Positions 1 to 8,079 of a stretch of DNA of 64,000 nucleotides are shown here, piece by piece (the stretch's first letter is position 1; the number at the start of each line of letters is the position of its first letter). The stretch covers positions 586,464-650,463 of the forward strand of contig JACRJM010000004.1 of NCBI GenBank assembly GCA_016219965.1. The letters run 5' to 3'. This DNA is from Candidatus Schekmanbacteria bacterium (GTDB lineage Bacteria; Schekmanbacteria; GWA2-38-11; J061). The notes under the pieces are model-generated. The model ran no database searches. It was given only the letters and a program-made list of their open reading frames with translations, and was not told the DNA's origin. A program made the translations under genes and the position numbers.

Positions 1-26
1 GAAAAAATGGTATTTTGGTTTTTTAA

Positions 27-2675
27 TCATTTTTTATTTTCAATGATTTCGTATATTTTATTTAGCGCAGCGTCAAGTGCTGCGGCATTTTTACCTCCAG
101 CCTGTGCAAAATCTGCTCTTCCCCCTCCGCTTCCGTCAATTATTGGAGCGATTGTTTTTACCATATCTGATGCGCTGAATCTGTTTGTAAGGTCCTTTGA
201 TACAGCTCCAATGATCGAGACCTTTCCATCAAAATCAGCACCGCTTACAACTATACCTGAGGCAATCTTCCTTAAAGCTTCTTCAGTTAATGTGCGCTGC
301 TCCTGTATTGATGAGCAGGGGATTTTCCCTGTAATTACCTGTATGCCGTTTATCTCTCTTTTCATATCTGCAAAACCTGCAACACTCTGTTTTGACCCTG
401 ATGCCCTCAGGAATTCGATTTCTTTTTCAAGTTTCTTTTGCGTCTCAAGAAGCTTGCTTATTTTTTCTAAGACATTCTCCCTTCCTGTTTTAAGAAGGCC
501 CGCGATATTATCTATTTTCTTTTCCAGGCCTTTAACCAGAGCATATGCTTCTTTCCCTGTACAGCCCTCAATCCTGCGTACTCCGCTTGCTACCGCTTTT
601 TCAGAGATTATCTTAAAGAATCCAATATCCCCTGTAGCGTTTATGTGGGTGCCTCCGCATAGTTCGCGGCTGAAAGTGTTGACCTTTACCACACGCACTG
701 TGTCAGAATATTTCTCATCAAAGAGCGCTGTCGCCCCTTCTTTTATAGCATCTTCTATCTTCATTATGTCTGTTTTGACAGGAAGGTTTTCTCTTATTAC
801 CTTGTTAACAAGCTCTTCAATCTGCTCAAGCTCATCATCCTCAAGTCTTGAGAAATGCGTAAAGTCGAATCTGAACCTGTCCGGCGCTACAAGGGAACCT
901 GCCTGATTTACATGTGAGCCGATTATCTGTTTCAGCGCCGAATGGAGTATGTGTGTAGAAGTGTGATTGAGTCTGATGCTCCCGCGTCTTTCTTCATCTA
1001 TATTGCATGTTACCTTCATCCCTTCGGTGAGTGAACCTTCTGTTACAGTACCCTGATGTATTATTATTCCTCCGAATGGTTTTATTGCACTCGTTACAGT
1101 AAAGAGAGTTCCGTTTGAAAAGATTGTCCCGGTGTCGCCAACCTGACCACCTGATTCGCCGTAAAAAGTGGTGGCATCCAGAATAATGTCAGCCTTCTCG
1201 CCTTTATTGACTGATTTTACAGTTTTGCCATCCTTTATTATTTTAACCACTGATGCGTCAGCTATATTTTTTTCATATCCGAGGAAAAGTGTCTCTTTTA
1301 CTCCCTCAAGGAGTTTGCGTACTGCTTCCTGAGAGGATTCCCCCATTTTGGCGTCACGTGATTTCCGCGCCATTGACTTTTGTGCTTCCATGTGATGGGC
1401 AAAATCCTCATAATCAATGTCAATCTGGAAATCTTTCAGTATCTCTGCTGTGAGATCAATTGGGAATCCGTAAGTATCATAAAGTTTGAAAGCCATTTCT
1501 CCGGGGAATCTGTTTATATCTCTGCTTTTCCCTCTAAGCTCCTCTATTAATGAATGAAGCATTTCCAAACCCTGTGTCAGAGTTGCAGCAAATTTCTTTT
1601 CCTCGTTCTGTACGATACCTGTGATTGAACTTTTTGCCCCGAGCAGTTCTGAATAGGGTTCTGACATGAAATCAATTACGCCGAGGCAGAGTTCGCTGAA
1701 AAACTGCCTTTCGATACCGAGCATCTTCCCGTGACGAAGTGCTCTCCGAAGTATCCTCCTCAGGACATATCCGCGCCCTTCATTGGACGGGAGCACTCCA
1801 TCTGATATAAGAAAGGTCGCTGCCCTTGCATGATCAATGATGACCCTGATTGAAACATCATTTACCGGGTCAACAGCATATTTGCACCCTGCGATACTGC
1901 ATACTGTTTCTATAAGTGGTTTAAATAGGTCGGTGTCGAAGTTAGAGCCCACTCCCTGAAGTATAGCTGTAGCTCTTTCAAGCCCCATTCCTGTGTCGAT
2001 GCTTGGTTTGGGAAGAGGTGTGAGTATGCCTTCCTGACTTCGGTTAAATTGCATGAAAACAAGGTTCCAGAGTTCAAGGTATCTGTCGCAGTCACAGCCC
2101 AATGCGCACTCAGGTTTTCCGCATCCTGTTCCCGGACCCTGGTCTATTATTATTTCCGAGCATGGACCGCATGGCCCTGTGTCCCCCATCTGCCAGAAGT
2201 TGTCTTTTTCTCCCATTCCGACAATCCTGCTCTCCGGGACTCCCATCTTCGTCGCCCAGAGTTTATGCGCTTCATCGTCATCTTTATAGACTGTAACCCA
2301 GAGCCTGTCTTTGGGGAGTTTTAAAACATCAGTCAGCAGTTCCCAGCCGAACTCTATCGCTTGTTCTTTGAAGTAATCTCCGAATGAGAAATTTCCGAGC
2401 ATTTCAAAGAACGTATGGTGGCGGTTTGTTTTGCCTACGACTTCAAGGTCATTGTGCTTTCCCCCTGCGCGGACGCATTTCTGCACTGTCGTTGCCCGCT
2501 TGTAATCCCTTACTTCTTCGCCGAGAAATATGCTCTTGAACTGTACCATTCCGGCATTGGTAAAAAGCAGGGTAGGGTCTTTCTGGGGAACGAGAGAGGA
2601 TGAAGAGAGCACTTTGTGTCCACGTTCCTCGAAATATGTCAGAAAACTTTGCCTTACATCTTTGCCTGTCAACAT
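27..2675 (-). CDS. alaS: Alanyl-tRNA synthetase
   Basis: Charges tRNA-Ala with alanine in the cytoplasm and hydrolyses mischarged Ser/Gly-tRNA-Ala. The 882-residue product has the usual family length. It shows the class II catalytic core at the N-terminus (FTNAGMVQFK and GDTGPCGPCSEI), the editing-domain metal motif HxxxH (HTSTH), the partner motif CGGTH, and a C-terminal DHHA1-type region ending in GGGGRADFAQAGG. The start is supported by an AAGGA site six bases before the ATG. The stop lies within the window, so the gene is complete. It is transcribed divergently from the nitrogenase-like gene. Nothing in the sequence is unusual; identification is secure. Confidence 0.97.
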   Translation of the reverse strand: MLTGKDVRQSFLTYFEERGHKVLSSSSLVPQKDPTLLFTNAGMVQFKSIFLGEEVRDYKRATTVQKCVRAGGKHNDLEVVGKTNRHHTFFEMLGNFSFGDYFKEQAIEFGWELLTDVLKLPKDRLWVTVYKDDDEAHKLWATKMGVPESRIVGMGEKDNFWQMGDTGPCGPCSEIIIDQGPGTGCGKPECALGCDCDRYLELWNLVFMQFNRSQEGILTPLPKPSIDTGMGLERATAILQGVGSNFDTDLFKPLIETVCSIAGCKYAVDPVNDVSIRVIIDHARAATFLISDGVLPSNEGRGYVLRRILRRALRHGKMLGIERQFFSELCLGVIDFMSEPYSELLGAKSSITGIVQNEEKKFAATLTQGLEMLHSLIEELRGKSRDINRFPGEMAFKLYDTYGFPIDLTAEILKDFQIDIDYEDFAHHMEAQKSMARKSRDAKMGESSQEAVRKLLEGVKETLFLGYEKNIADASVVKIIKDGKTVKSVNKGEKADIILDATTFYGESGGQVGDTGTIFSNGTLFTVTSAIKPFGGIIIHQGTVTEGSLTEGMKVTCNIDEERRGSIRLNHTSTHILHSALKQIIGSHVNQAGSLVAPDRFRFDFTHFSRLEDDELEQIEELVNKVIRENLPVKTDIMKIEDAIKEGATALFDEKYSDTVRVVKVNTFSRELCGGTHINATGDIGFFKIISEKAVASGVRRIEGCTGKEAYALVKGLEKKIDNIAGLLKTGRENVLEKISKLLETQKKLEKEIEFLRASGSKQSVAGFADMKREINGIQVITGKIPCSSIQEQRTLTEEALRKIASGIVVSGADFDGKVSIIGAVSKDLTNRFSASDMVKTIAPIIDGSGGGRADFAQAGGKNAAALDAALNKIYEIIENKK

Positions 2676-2843
2676 TCTATATCCTTAAATTCAGTCCCTA
2701 TCTTTATATTCATTTGAACGGAGAATGCTGTAATGGAAAAACACCCCCGAGTCAAGGGGAAACCTTGCTCTTGAATAAAGCCTTTCTTTCATATAACTAT
2801 TAGAAAAATCAAAAAATGGTATTTGTTTGGATGATGAATAAAA

Positions 2844-4271
2844 ATGCATGATTATGACAATGAAAAAGGAAGGCATCACTGTGGAATTGCGGGTGATGCG
2901 CGGACGGGAACGTTTTCGGGGAAGGTGAGTGATTTTCTCCGCTTGATGCTTTCCGAGGACGTGACTTACGTAAACAGGAAATCCTGTCAGTCGTTAAACA
3001 CTCCGATCATGAGTCTTTGCCCCATGTATGCGGCATATACGCTTCTTTACAGGATAAAGGGAAGCATCTGTCTTGTCCATGGTCCGATAGGATGCTCTAT
3101 GAACAGGAACATAGTTTCATTCCTTGGTGGAGAGATCCAATATCTCGCCCCTGAAATCTCAGATCCTTCTGAGCACAAGGCGTACACTACAAACATAAAC
3201 GAGCAGGACATTATATTCGGGGGAGAAGAGAAGCTCTTCGATGCCATAGTTGAAATCACGAATCGGATTTCCCCGAGGGTGATATGGGTTTTCAGGACCT
3301 GCCCCACTTCAATAACCGGAGATGATGTCGCTTCAGTGGCAGCGCGGGCTGAAAAGAAAACCGGATGCACTGTTAAAGGGATTAACTGTGAAGGGCTTAA
3401 AAGCGCAGACTGGCGAAAGGGATATAGTCTTGCCTATGAGAAACTTATAGAGATGCTTAGAGTGCCTGAAGTAAAAAACGACGCAGTTAACATCATAAAC
3501 ATGGCATCAGTAACCCGCGCTGACATGAACGAGTTCAACAGAGTTTTTTCGCGGATGGATATAGTTCCTTCCTATATGCCATATTATTCTTCGATTGATG
3601 AGATCGAGAAAGCGGCAGAATCATCTTTTAATGCGGTGATTTGTGGGTCAGGTGGGAATTTCTTTGCCGGGATGATGAAAGAAAAATTTAAAATGGATTA
3701 TGTCTCAGGCCTCCAGCCATTGGGAATAGGTGAAAGCAGGAAATGGTTTGGTTCGATAGCAGAGATGGCGGGGAAGGGGGAGAAAGTTGTAAACGATGAA
3801 GCAGATTCAGCAAATAGAGAGATTGAAAAATACAAAGAGCTCTTAAATGGAAAACGAGCTTTCATCGCAGGAGGTTCAGAAAGAGCACTTGCAGTTCTTA
3901 ATTTGTGTATTGAAACAGGTATGAAACCAATAGGTATTTCATTATATCACTTTGATAAAAATACCGCTTTCAGGTTAAAGGAAATTACTGATGGGTACGG
4001 CGAAGATTTTCAGATCTTTGCGGGACAGAATCTACACGAACAGGAAAAGTTTTTAAAGGAAACAAAAGTCGATCTGTTTCTTGGCAACAGGATGGTGAAT
4101 AACAGGATAATGGCTTTGAACATCCCCTCTATGCCTCTTAATAATTATGGCTCAACAGGTCCGCACCTCGGTTTTAAAGGAGCTCTATCATTTGCGAGCC
4201 AGATGGCAAAGGCGGTAATGTCTCCAAGGGCCCTGATTCTTGATAAGCTTGCAGAGTATTTAAATGAATGA
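2844..4271 (+). CDS. Orphan nitrogenase component 1-like protein (NifD/NifK superfamily)
   Basis: A 475-residue member of the oxidoreductase/nitrogenase component 1 superfamily, whose members carry metal clusters and receive electrons from a NifH-type reductase. Three cysteines sit where NifD binds the P-cluster: C59, C84 in HGPIGC and C153 in CPTSITGDD. The stretch NINEQDIIFGGEEKL matches the NifD/VnfD pattern. Near the C-terminus the segment that in NifD carries the cofactor-binding His reads PLNNYGSTGPHLGF, so by my eye alignment that His is Asn (about residue 433). No nifH, second alpha/beta subunit or nifB-like gene is nearby. It is probably a nitrogenase-like protein of unknown substrate rather than a dinitrogenase. 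The ATG used has no strong ribosome-binding site. Confidence 0.75.
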   Translation: MHDYDNEKGRHHCGIAGDARTGTFSGKVSDFLRLMLSEDVTYVNRKSCQSLNTPIMSLCPMYAAYTLLYRIKGSICLVHGPIGCSMNRNIVSFLGGEIQYLAPEISDPSEHKAYTTNINEQDIIFGGEEKLFDAIVEITNRISPRVIWVFRTCPTSITGDDVASVAARAEKKTGCTVKGINCEGLKSADWRKGYSLAYEKLIEMLRVPEVKNDAVNIINMASVTRADMNEFNRVFSRMDIVPSYMPYYSSIDEIEKAAESSFNAVICGSGGNFFAGMMKEKFKMDYVSGLQPLGIGESRKWFGSIAEMAGKGEKVVNDEADSANREIEKYKELLNGKRAFIAGGSERALAVLNLCIETGMKPIGISLYHFDKNTAFRLKEITDGYGEDFQIFAGQNLHEQEKFLKETKVDLFLGNRMVNNRIMALNIPSMPLNNYGSTGPHLGFKGALSFASQMAKAVMSPRALILDKLAEYLNE

Positions 4272-4317
4272 ACAATCCCGAAGCAAGCTGTAAGGTATCC
4301 AAACACTAATACACCGT

Positions 4318-4389
4318 TGTCATTCCGCACTTGATGCGGAATCCAGTTTTTGTCATTATTTCTGGATCCCCGCTTTCGCGGGGATGACA
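4318..4389. repeat. Dispersed paired-hairpin repeat, family A copy 1
   Basis: Two hairpins in inverted arrangement. The first is GTCATTCCGCA...TGCGGAATCCAG. The second is CTGG followed by ATCCCCGC-TTTC-GCGGGGAT and GAC, an 8-bp perfect stem with a 4-nt loop. The ends GTCAT and ATGAC are mutually inverted. The same element recurs at 61563-61635, and its right half recurs at 55293-55320 and 57838-57865. It lies between convergent genes, so it may also act in transcript 3-prime end formation. Confidence 0.85.
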
Positions 4390-4442
4390 TAAAAAAATAA
4401 GGATGACACAAAAAAAGAAACAGGAATGATTAAAAATTGCCT

Positions 4443-5867
4443 CTAAACATTAGGAAGTGAGATGTTGTATGGAATGGAGAAGATAACTTTTAGACCGCCA
4501 GGTTCAGCCCTTTTTGCCCATATCTTACCGCCGTGGATTTCCACTATCTGTTTTGCTATGGCAAGACCTAATCCGCTTCCTCCTGTCTCGCGGTTTCTTG
4601 ATTTGTCTGTGCGGTAGAATCTTTCAAATATCTCGCCCATCTCGTTATCTGAAACTCCGGTACCATTGTCAGCAATACTTATTTCTACACTGTCTTCTTT
4701 TTTCAACACAGTTATATCAATGACTCCATAGGAGTTTACGAACTTCATGGAATTGTCAATGATATTGCTAATAGCCCTTCCGATTCTTCTTCCATCAATT
4801 AAAACCAGGGGAATATTCTCATCGCATTGCAGATTAATCTTTAATCCATTCGTTAATGCCGTGGGCATTGCTTTTGCAACAACTTCACGTACAAGGTCAT
4901 CTATCTTTACCTGCCACAGATCAAGCTTGGTTTTTCCTAATTCAAGCTTTGAAAGTTCAAGCAGGTCTCCTATGAGAAGATTAAGTTCATCTACTTCATC
5001 ATTTATTAGTTTCAGATAATTCTTGCGGTCATCCTCATCGGTGGCATCTGCCATAAGCATTTCAGATGCGGTTTTGATCCTTGCAAGTGGTGAACGAAGT
5101 TCATGAGAAATATCTGCTGTGAGCTCCATCCTTGCTTTCGCCATATTTGAAATCCTTATTGACATCTCGTTGAAATTTCTTCCAAGTTCACCAAGTTCAT
5201 CCATGCTTTTTATATCAACCTGGTAGCCAAGCGCTCCCTCAGCCATTTTTTTAGTTCCCTCCCTTAACTTTGTTACCGGAGTTGTCAGAAGCTTTGACAT
5301 AAAGTAAGCAAGGATACATATTGTGATAGTTTCTACAAGAATTCCAAAAAGAAGATTGCCGCGAAGTCTTTGGGGGTTGGTTTTGGGATACGATACCTGA
5401 AGTATTGCCACCGGCTGCCTGCCTATTGATATAGGGACAGATATATCTACGGTGCTTCTGAACCAGCCACTATGACCTCCTTCAATCATTATTCCTTTAG
5501 AAATGATAGATGAGATTTTTTCGACGCTGAGATATTGCGAAATAATTTTATTGTCAGGCATTTCATTTATAACTGTCTGTCCATCCATGTCTATTATGCG
5601 TGCGGGCTTGCCGCAATCATAAATAAGTTTCTTAAGTACAATATTATTTTGTAGTGCATTATGGTAAGTTTCACCGGATATAGATATGATTTCCGCTGCT
5701 TTCGCCGCAAGGATAATAGCATCATTTTGAAGTGATGTACGGATTTCTCTGGATATGGATTCGGGAGTTTCTGCAAAGCGATATATAAGAAGTATTACGC
5801 CGCTGGAAAGTACTATGTACATTAAGAATGCAATCAGCACTTTCCAGAAGATGCTGACTCTGATCAT
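4443..5867 (-). CDS. Sensor histidine kinase, HAMP type
   Basis: Membrane kinase of a two-component system; autophosphorylates on His and passes phosphate to the adjacent regulator. The 474 residues show an N-terminal transmembrane helix (about 8-29), a periplasmic sensor region (about 31-170), a second helix (about 171-192), a HAMP segment (about 193-245), a HisKA domain with ADISHELRSP (phospho-acceptor H255), and an HATPase domain with DNGTGV and GGSGLGLAIAKQ. The start codon overlaps the response-regulator stop by four bases, so the two are translationally coupled. The signal sensed is unknown; the periplasmic region has no motif that I recognise. Confidence 0.93.
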   Translation of the reverse strand: MIRVSIFWKVLIAFLMYIVLSSGVILLIYRFAETPESISREIRTSLQNDAIILAAKAAEIISISGETYHNALQNNIVLKKLIYDCGKPARIIDMDGQTVINEMPDNKIISQYLSVEKISSIISKGIMIEGGHSGWFRSTVDISVPISIGRQPVAILQVSYPKTNPQRLRGNLLFGILVETITICILAYFMSKLLTTPVTKLREGTKKMAEGALGYQVDIKSMDELGELGRNFNEMSIRISNMAKARMELTADISHELRSPLARIKTASEMLMADATDEDDRKNYLKLINDEVDELNLLIGDLLELSKLELGKTKLDLWQVKIDDLVREVVAKAMPTALTNGLKINLQCDENIPLVLIDGRRIGRAISNIIDNSMKFVNSYGVIDITVLKKEDSVEISIADNGTGVSDNEMGEIFERFYRTDKSRNRETGGSGLGLAIAKQIVEIHGGKIWAKRAEPGGLKVIFSIPYNISLPNV

Positions 5868-6568
5868 TCCTCCGGCTCCGAGAATTTGTAACCTACTCCC
5901 CAGACAGTAATAATGTAAACCGGTTCTTTGGCAGTGTCGTTTATCTTTTGTCTTAGATGACTTATGTGTATGTCAACGGAGCGGTCAAATGGAGTGAGTT
6001 CTCTGCCGCGGATCTCATCGAGAAGCTGGTCTCGTGTAAAAACGCGTCCCGGGTTTGAGGCAAGTAAAGTTAAAAGTGCAAACTCAGTCGCCGTAAGTTC
6101 AATCTTTTCTTCATCAACTATCACCTCATGTTTTTTGAGATTAATTGAAAAAGTTTTAAACTTTAAAATATCATTTCTGCTCTTTTCTTTCTGAATTGTC
6201 TTGCCTGATCTCCTGAGCAGCGCCCTTACGCGTGCAGAAAGCTCCCTTAGGCTGAAAGGTTTGCTTATATAATCATCTGCTCCTACTTCAAGACCTACAA
6301 CTACGTCAGTTTCTTCCCCCCGGGCAGATAGGATCAGTATAGGGACGTTTGATTTCTTTCTTATTTCTCTGCAGACTTCAAGGCCATCGATCTTCGGTAG
6401 CATAAGATCGAGGATGATGAGGTCAGGGTTATCTTTCTGAGAAAGGTCAAGACCTGTCTCACCGTCAAAAGCCCCTGAGATAATATAACCATCTCTTTCA
6501 AGATAATTCTTTACCATGGAGAAAAGTTTTTTATCATCATCGATTATCAGGACTTTTTTATCTGTCAT
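5864..6568 (-). CDS. OmpR/PhoB-family response regulator
   Basis: DNA-binding partner of the kinase that follows it. A receiver domain occupies about residues 4-115 with the acidic pocket D10/D11, phospho-acceptor D54 (LILDLMLPK) and the conserved Lys in YISKPFS. A winged-helix effector domain follows (about 135-232), ending in the typical VWGVGYKF. I place the start at the ATG of MTDKKVLIIDDD because a GGGGAGAG ribosome-binding site lies just upstream. An in-frame ATG 21 bases further upstream (6589) would put extra residues in front and place that site inside the coding region. Confidence 0.94.
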   Translation of the reverse strand: MTDKKVLIIDDDKKLFSMVKNYLERDGYIISGAFDGETGLDLSQKDNPDLIILDLMLPKIDGLEVCREIRKKSNVPILILSARGEETDVVVGLEVGADDYISKPFSLRELSARVRALLRRSGKTIQKEKSRNDILKFKTFSINLKKHEVIVDEEKIELTATEFALLTLLASNPGRVFTRDQLLDEIRGRELTPFDRSVDIHISHLRQKINDTAKEPVYIITVWGVGYKFSEPEE

Positions 6569-6685
6569 AGTAGATATCTCTCCCCTCATGGTTTTTCATA
6601 CTACAGCAAGTAGAATCTTCACATATCATATATGAAGCATATTTTAAATCAAAGAACTGCGAATGGAAACTGAAATATTTATAAT

Positions 6686-6723
6686 AAAAAGGCGGGGAGA
6701 GATTGATGTCTTTCCCCGCCTTT
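6686..6723 (-). terminator. Rho-independent terminator after the CbiX-like gene
   Basis: Read on the minus strand, a GC-rich stem GGCGGGGA...TCCCCGCC, extended by three A-T pairs, is followed by TTTTTATT. It lies 25 bases past the stop of the minus-strand chelatase-like gene and separates it from the regulator-kinase operon. Confidence 0.85.
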
Positions 6724-6748
6724 AAAGCAGATTGACTTTCTAAGCTGT

Positions 6749-7897
6749 TTAATTCTTCTTTATTTCATCCTGTATTACTTCATGAACCCATCTTGTGAAA
6801 TTCTCATGTGTTGACATTCCTTCAAGATAGGACTTGTATTCAAGTCCGGCAAGGTCAGATTTTATTTTGTGCTGAATCCCGCGGGATGACATAAGAAGTG
6901 CAATGATCAGCGGCTGAAGTTTCTTGCTGTTTGTTTCTTCTATCATCTTTCTGAGCTTTTGCACGTTTCCAGCCCTTATTTCCTTTGGGGCGTCATCCTG
7001 GAGATTAATGCATTTGACATCATTGTAGTTGCCGTCTTTTTTAACTTCTTTAGCAATTCTGCCCATTACTTCGAGTACTTTTGCATTGTCAGCAGGATCT
7101 TCAGGGCCATGACCGACGATATAGACAACTTCATTTTTGGGATCTGTGCTTATCTTCTTTGCAAAGTCAATCATGATTTCAGAGACAAGGGGGTTGTCGT
7201 TCATTTCCGATGCAATTACTATCTTTGCTTCGGTCTTTATCTGCGGGACAGTTGCATAGGAGGCTTTGTTGCTTTTTCCGAATATATATGCCCACTGCCT
7301 GTCAAGTGATGTATTCTCATTAAGAGCTGTGGGAACTACTATTATCTTCTTTGCGCCTGCTGCAACAAGGTCGTTAACGCTTGCCTGCATGTGAGTTGAG
7401 TTGTGCATGCACATTCCAAAACCGATTACAGTCGGAAATGCGCTGGCAATCGGCTTTACTGCATTAATAAGTGTTTCGTCCCATACTTTACCTCCACCGT
7501 GCGCTACTACGAGGACTCCTATATCTCCCTTAAGGCTCTTGTCGCTGATATATGCCTCATAATCTTTGGGCATCATTGCCATGCCTGCGCGTATTTCTGC
7601 ATCTGTCTTACCTTTTAATTGCGGGATTGCCTGTCTCATCTCTTCAACCATTTTGTCATCCATTATCATGTCGCCTTCGCCGTGCGACATACCTGCCATT
7701 CCGGGCATGCCTTCCATAGTTTTAGTCTGCTGGGCACCGGACATGTCCATATCCTTCATCTCCATTGCTCCGGTTCCGCCTGCGGGTTTGCCTTCTTCAG
7801 AATAAACCAACGGAATGCAAAAAAGGAACGATGCTAATAACATTGTGAAGCATGATAGAAAACAGAACCGTACTTTAAGTCTTAATGCCGTCTTCAT
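6749..7897 (-). CDS. Exported CbiX-like chelatase paralogue with Met-rich N-terminus
   Basis: A 382-residue protein with a signal peptide (hydrophobic segment about residues 15-32, ending near VYSEEG). A Met/His/Asp-rich stretch follows (about 44-80, with MEMKDMDMSG and MPGMAGMSHGEGDM), of the kind that binds copper in periplasmic metal-handling proteins. The rest consists of two tandem halves resembling the CbiX/SirB class II chelatase fold. Half one opens with VLVVAHGGG and half two with VYIVGHGPEDPADN. The cytoplasmic enzymes insert Co or Fe into sirohydrochlorin; an exported version is unusual, so a metal-sensing or metal-carrying role is as likely as catalysis. It has its own terminator and is divergent from the next gene. 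Confidence 0.7.
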   Translation of the reverse strand: MKTALRLKVRFCFLSCFTMLLASFLFCIPLVYSEEGKPAGGTGAMEMKDMDMSGAQQTKTMEGMPGMAGMSHGEGDMIMDDKMVEEMRQAIPQLKGKTDAEIRAGMAMMPKDYEAYISDKSLKGDIGVLVVAHGGGKVWDETLINAVKPIASAFPTVIGFGMCMHNSTHMQASVNDLVAAGAKKIIVVPTALNENTSLDRQWAYIFGKSNKASYATVPQIKTEAKIVIASEMNDNPLVSEIMIDFAKKISTDPKNEVVYIVGHGPEDPADNAKVLEVMGRIAKEVKKDGNYNDVKCINLQDDAPKEIRAGNVQKLRKMIEETNSKKLQPLIIALLMSSRGIQHKIKSDLAGLEYKSYLEGMSTHENFTRWVHEVIQDEIKKN

Positions 7898-8079
7898 ACT
7901 GATTAATCTCCTTAGTTTAAATTTTATTCTTTAATGTATGAATGTTATACTATTATTTCTATATGAGCTATGAAGATTTTGTAAAATAATATAGAATCTT
8001 TGTAAAAATTGTGCAGCTCTTACTTAGAGATTCTATGTTTTTATAACCTATATTTTTCTTTGATCTAATAAGTATATAA

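Noticed and set aside
7..906. Long plus-strand ORF of 299 codons
   Set aside because: It is the reverse complement of the alaS 3-prime half; composition is Ser/Phe-rich, typical of an antisense shadow.
2844..4271. Annotation as nifD or a functional nitrogenase subunit
   Set aside because: The cofactor His position is Asn by eye alignment and no nitrogenase partner genes are present.
4145..4411. Minus-strand ORF of 88 codons
   Set aside because: Starts in a family A repeat and continues antisense to the nitrogenase-like gene.
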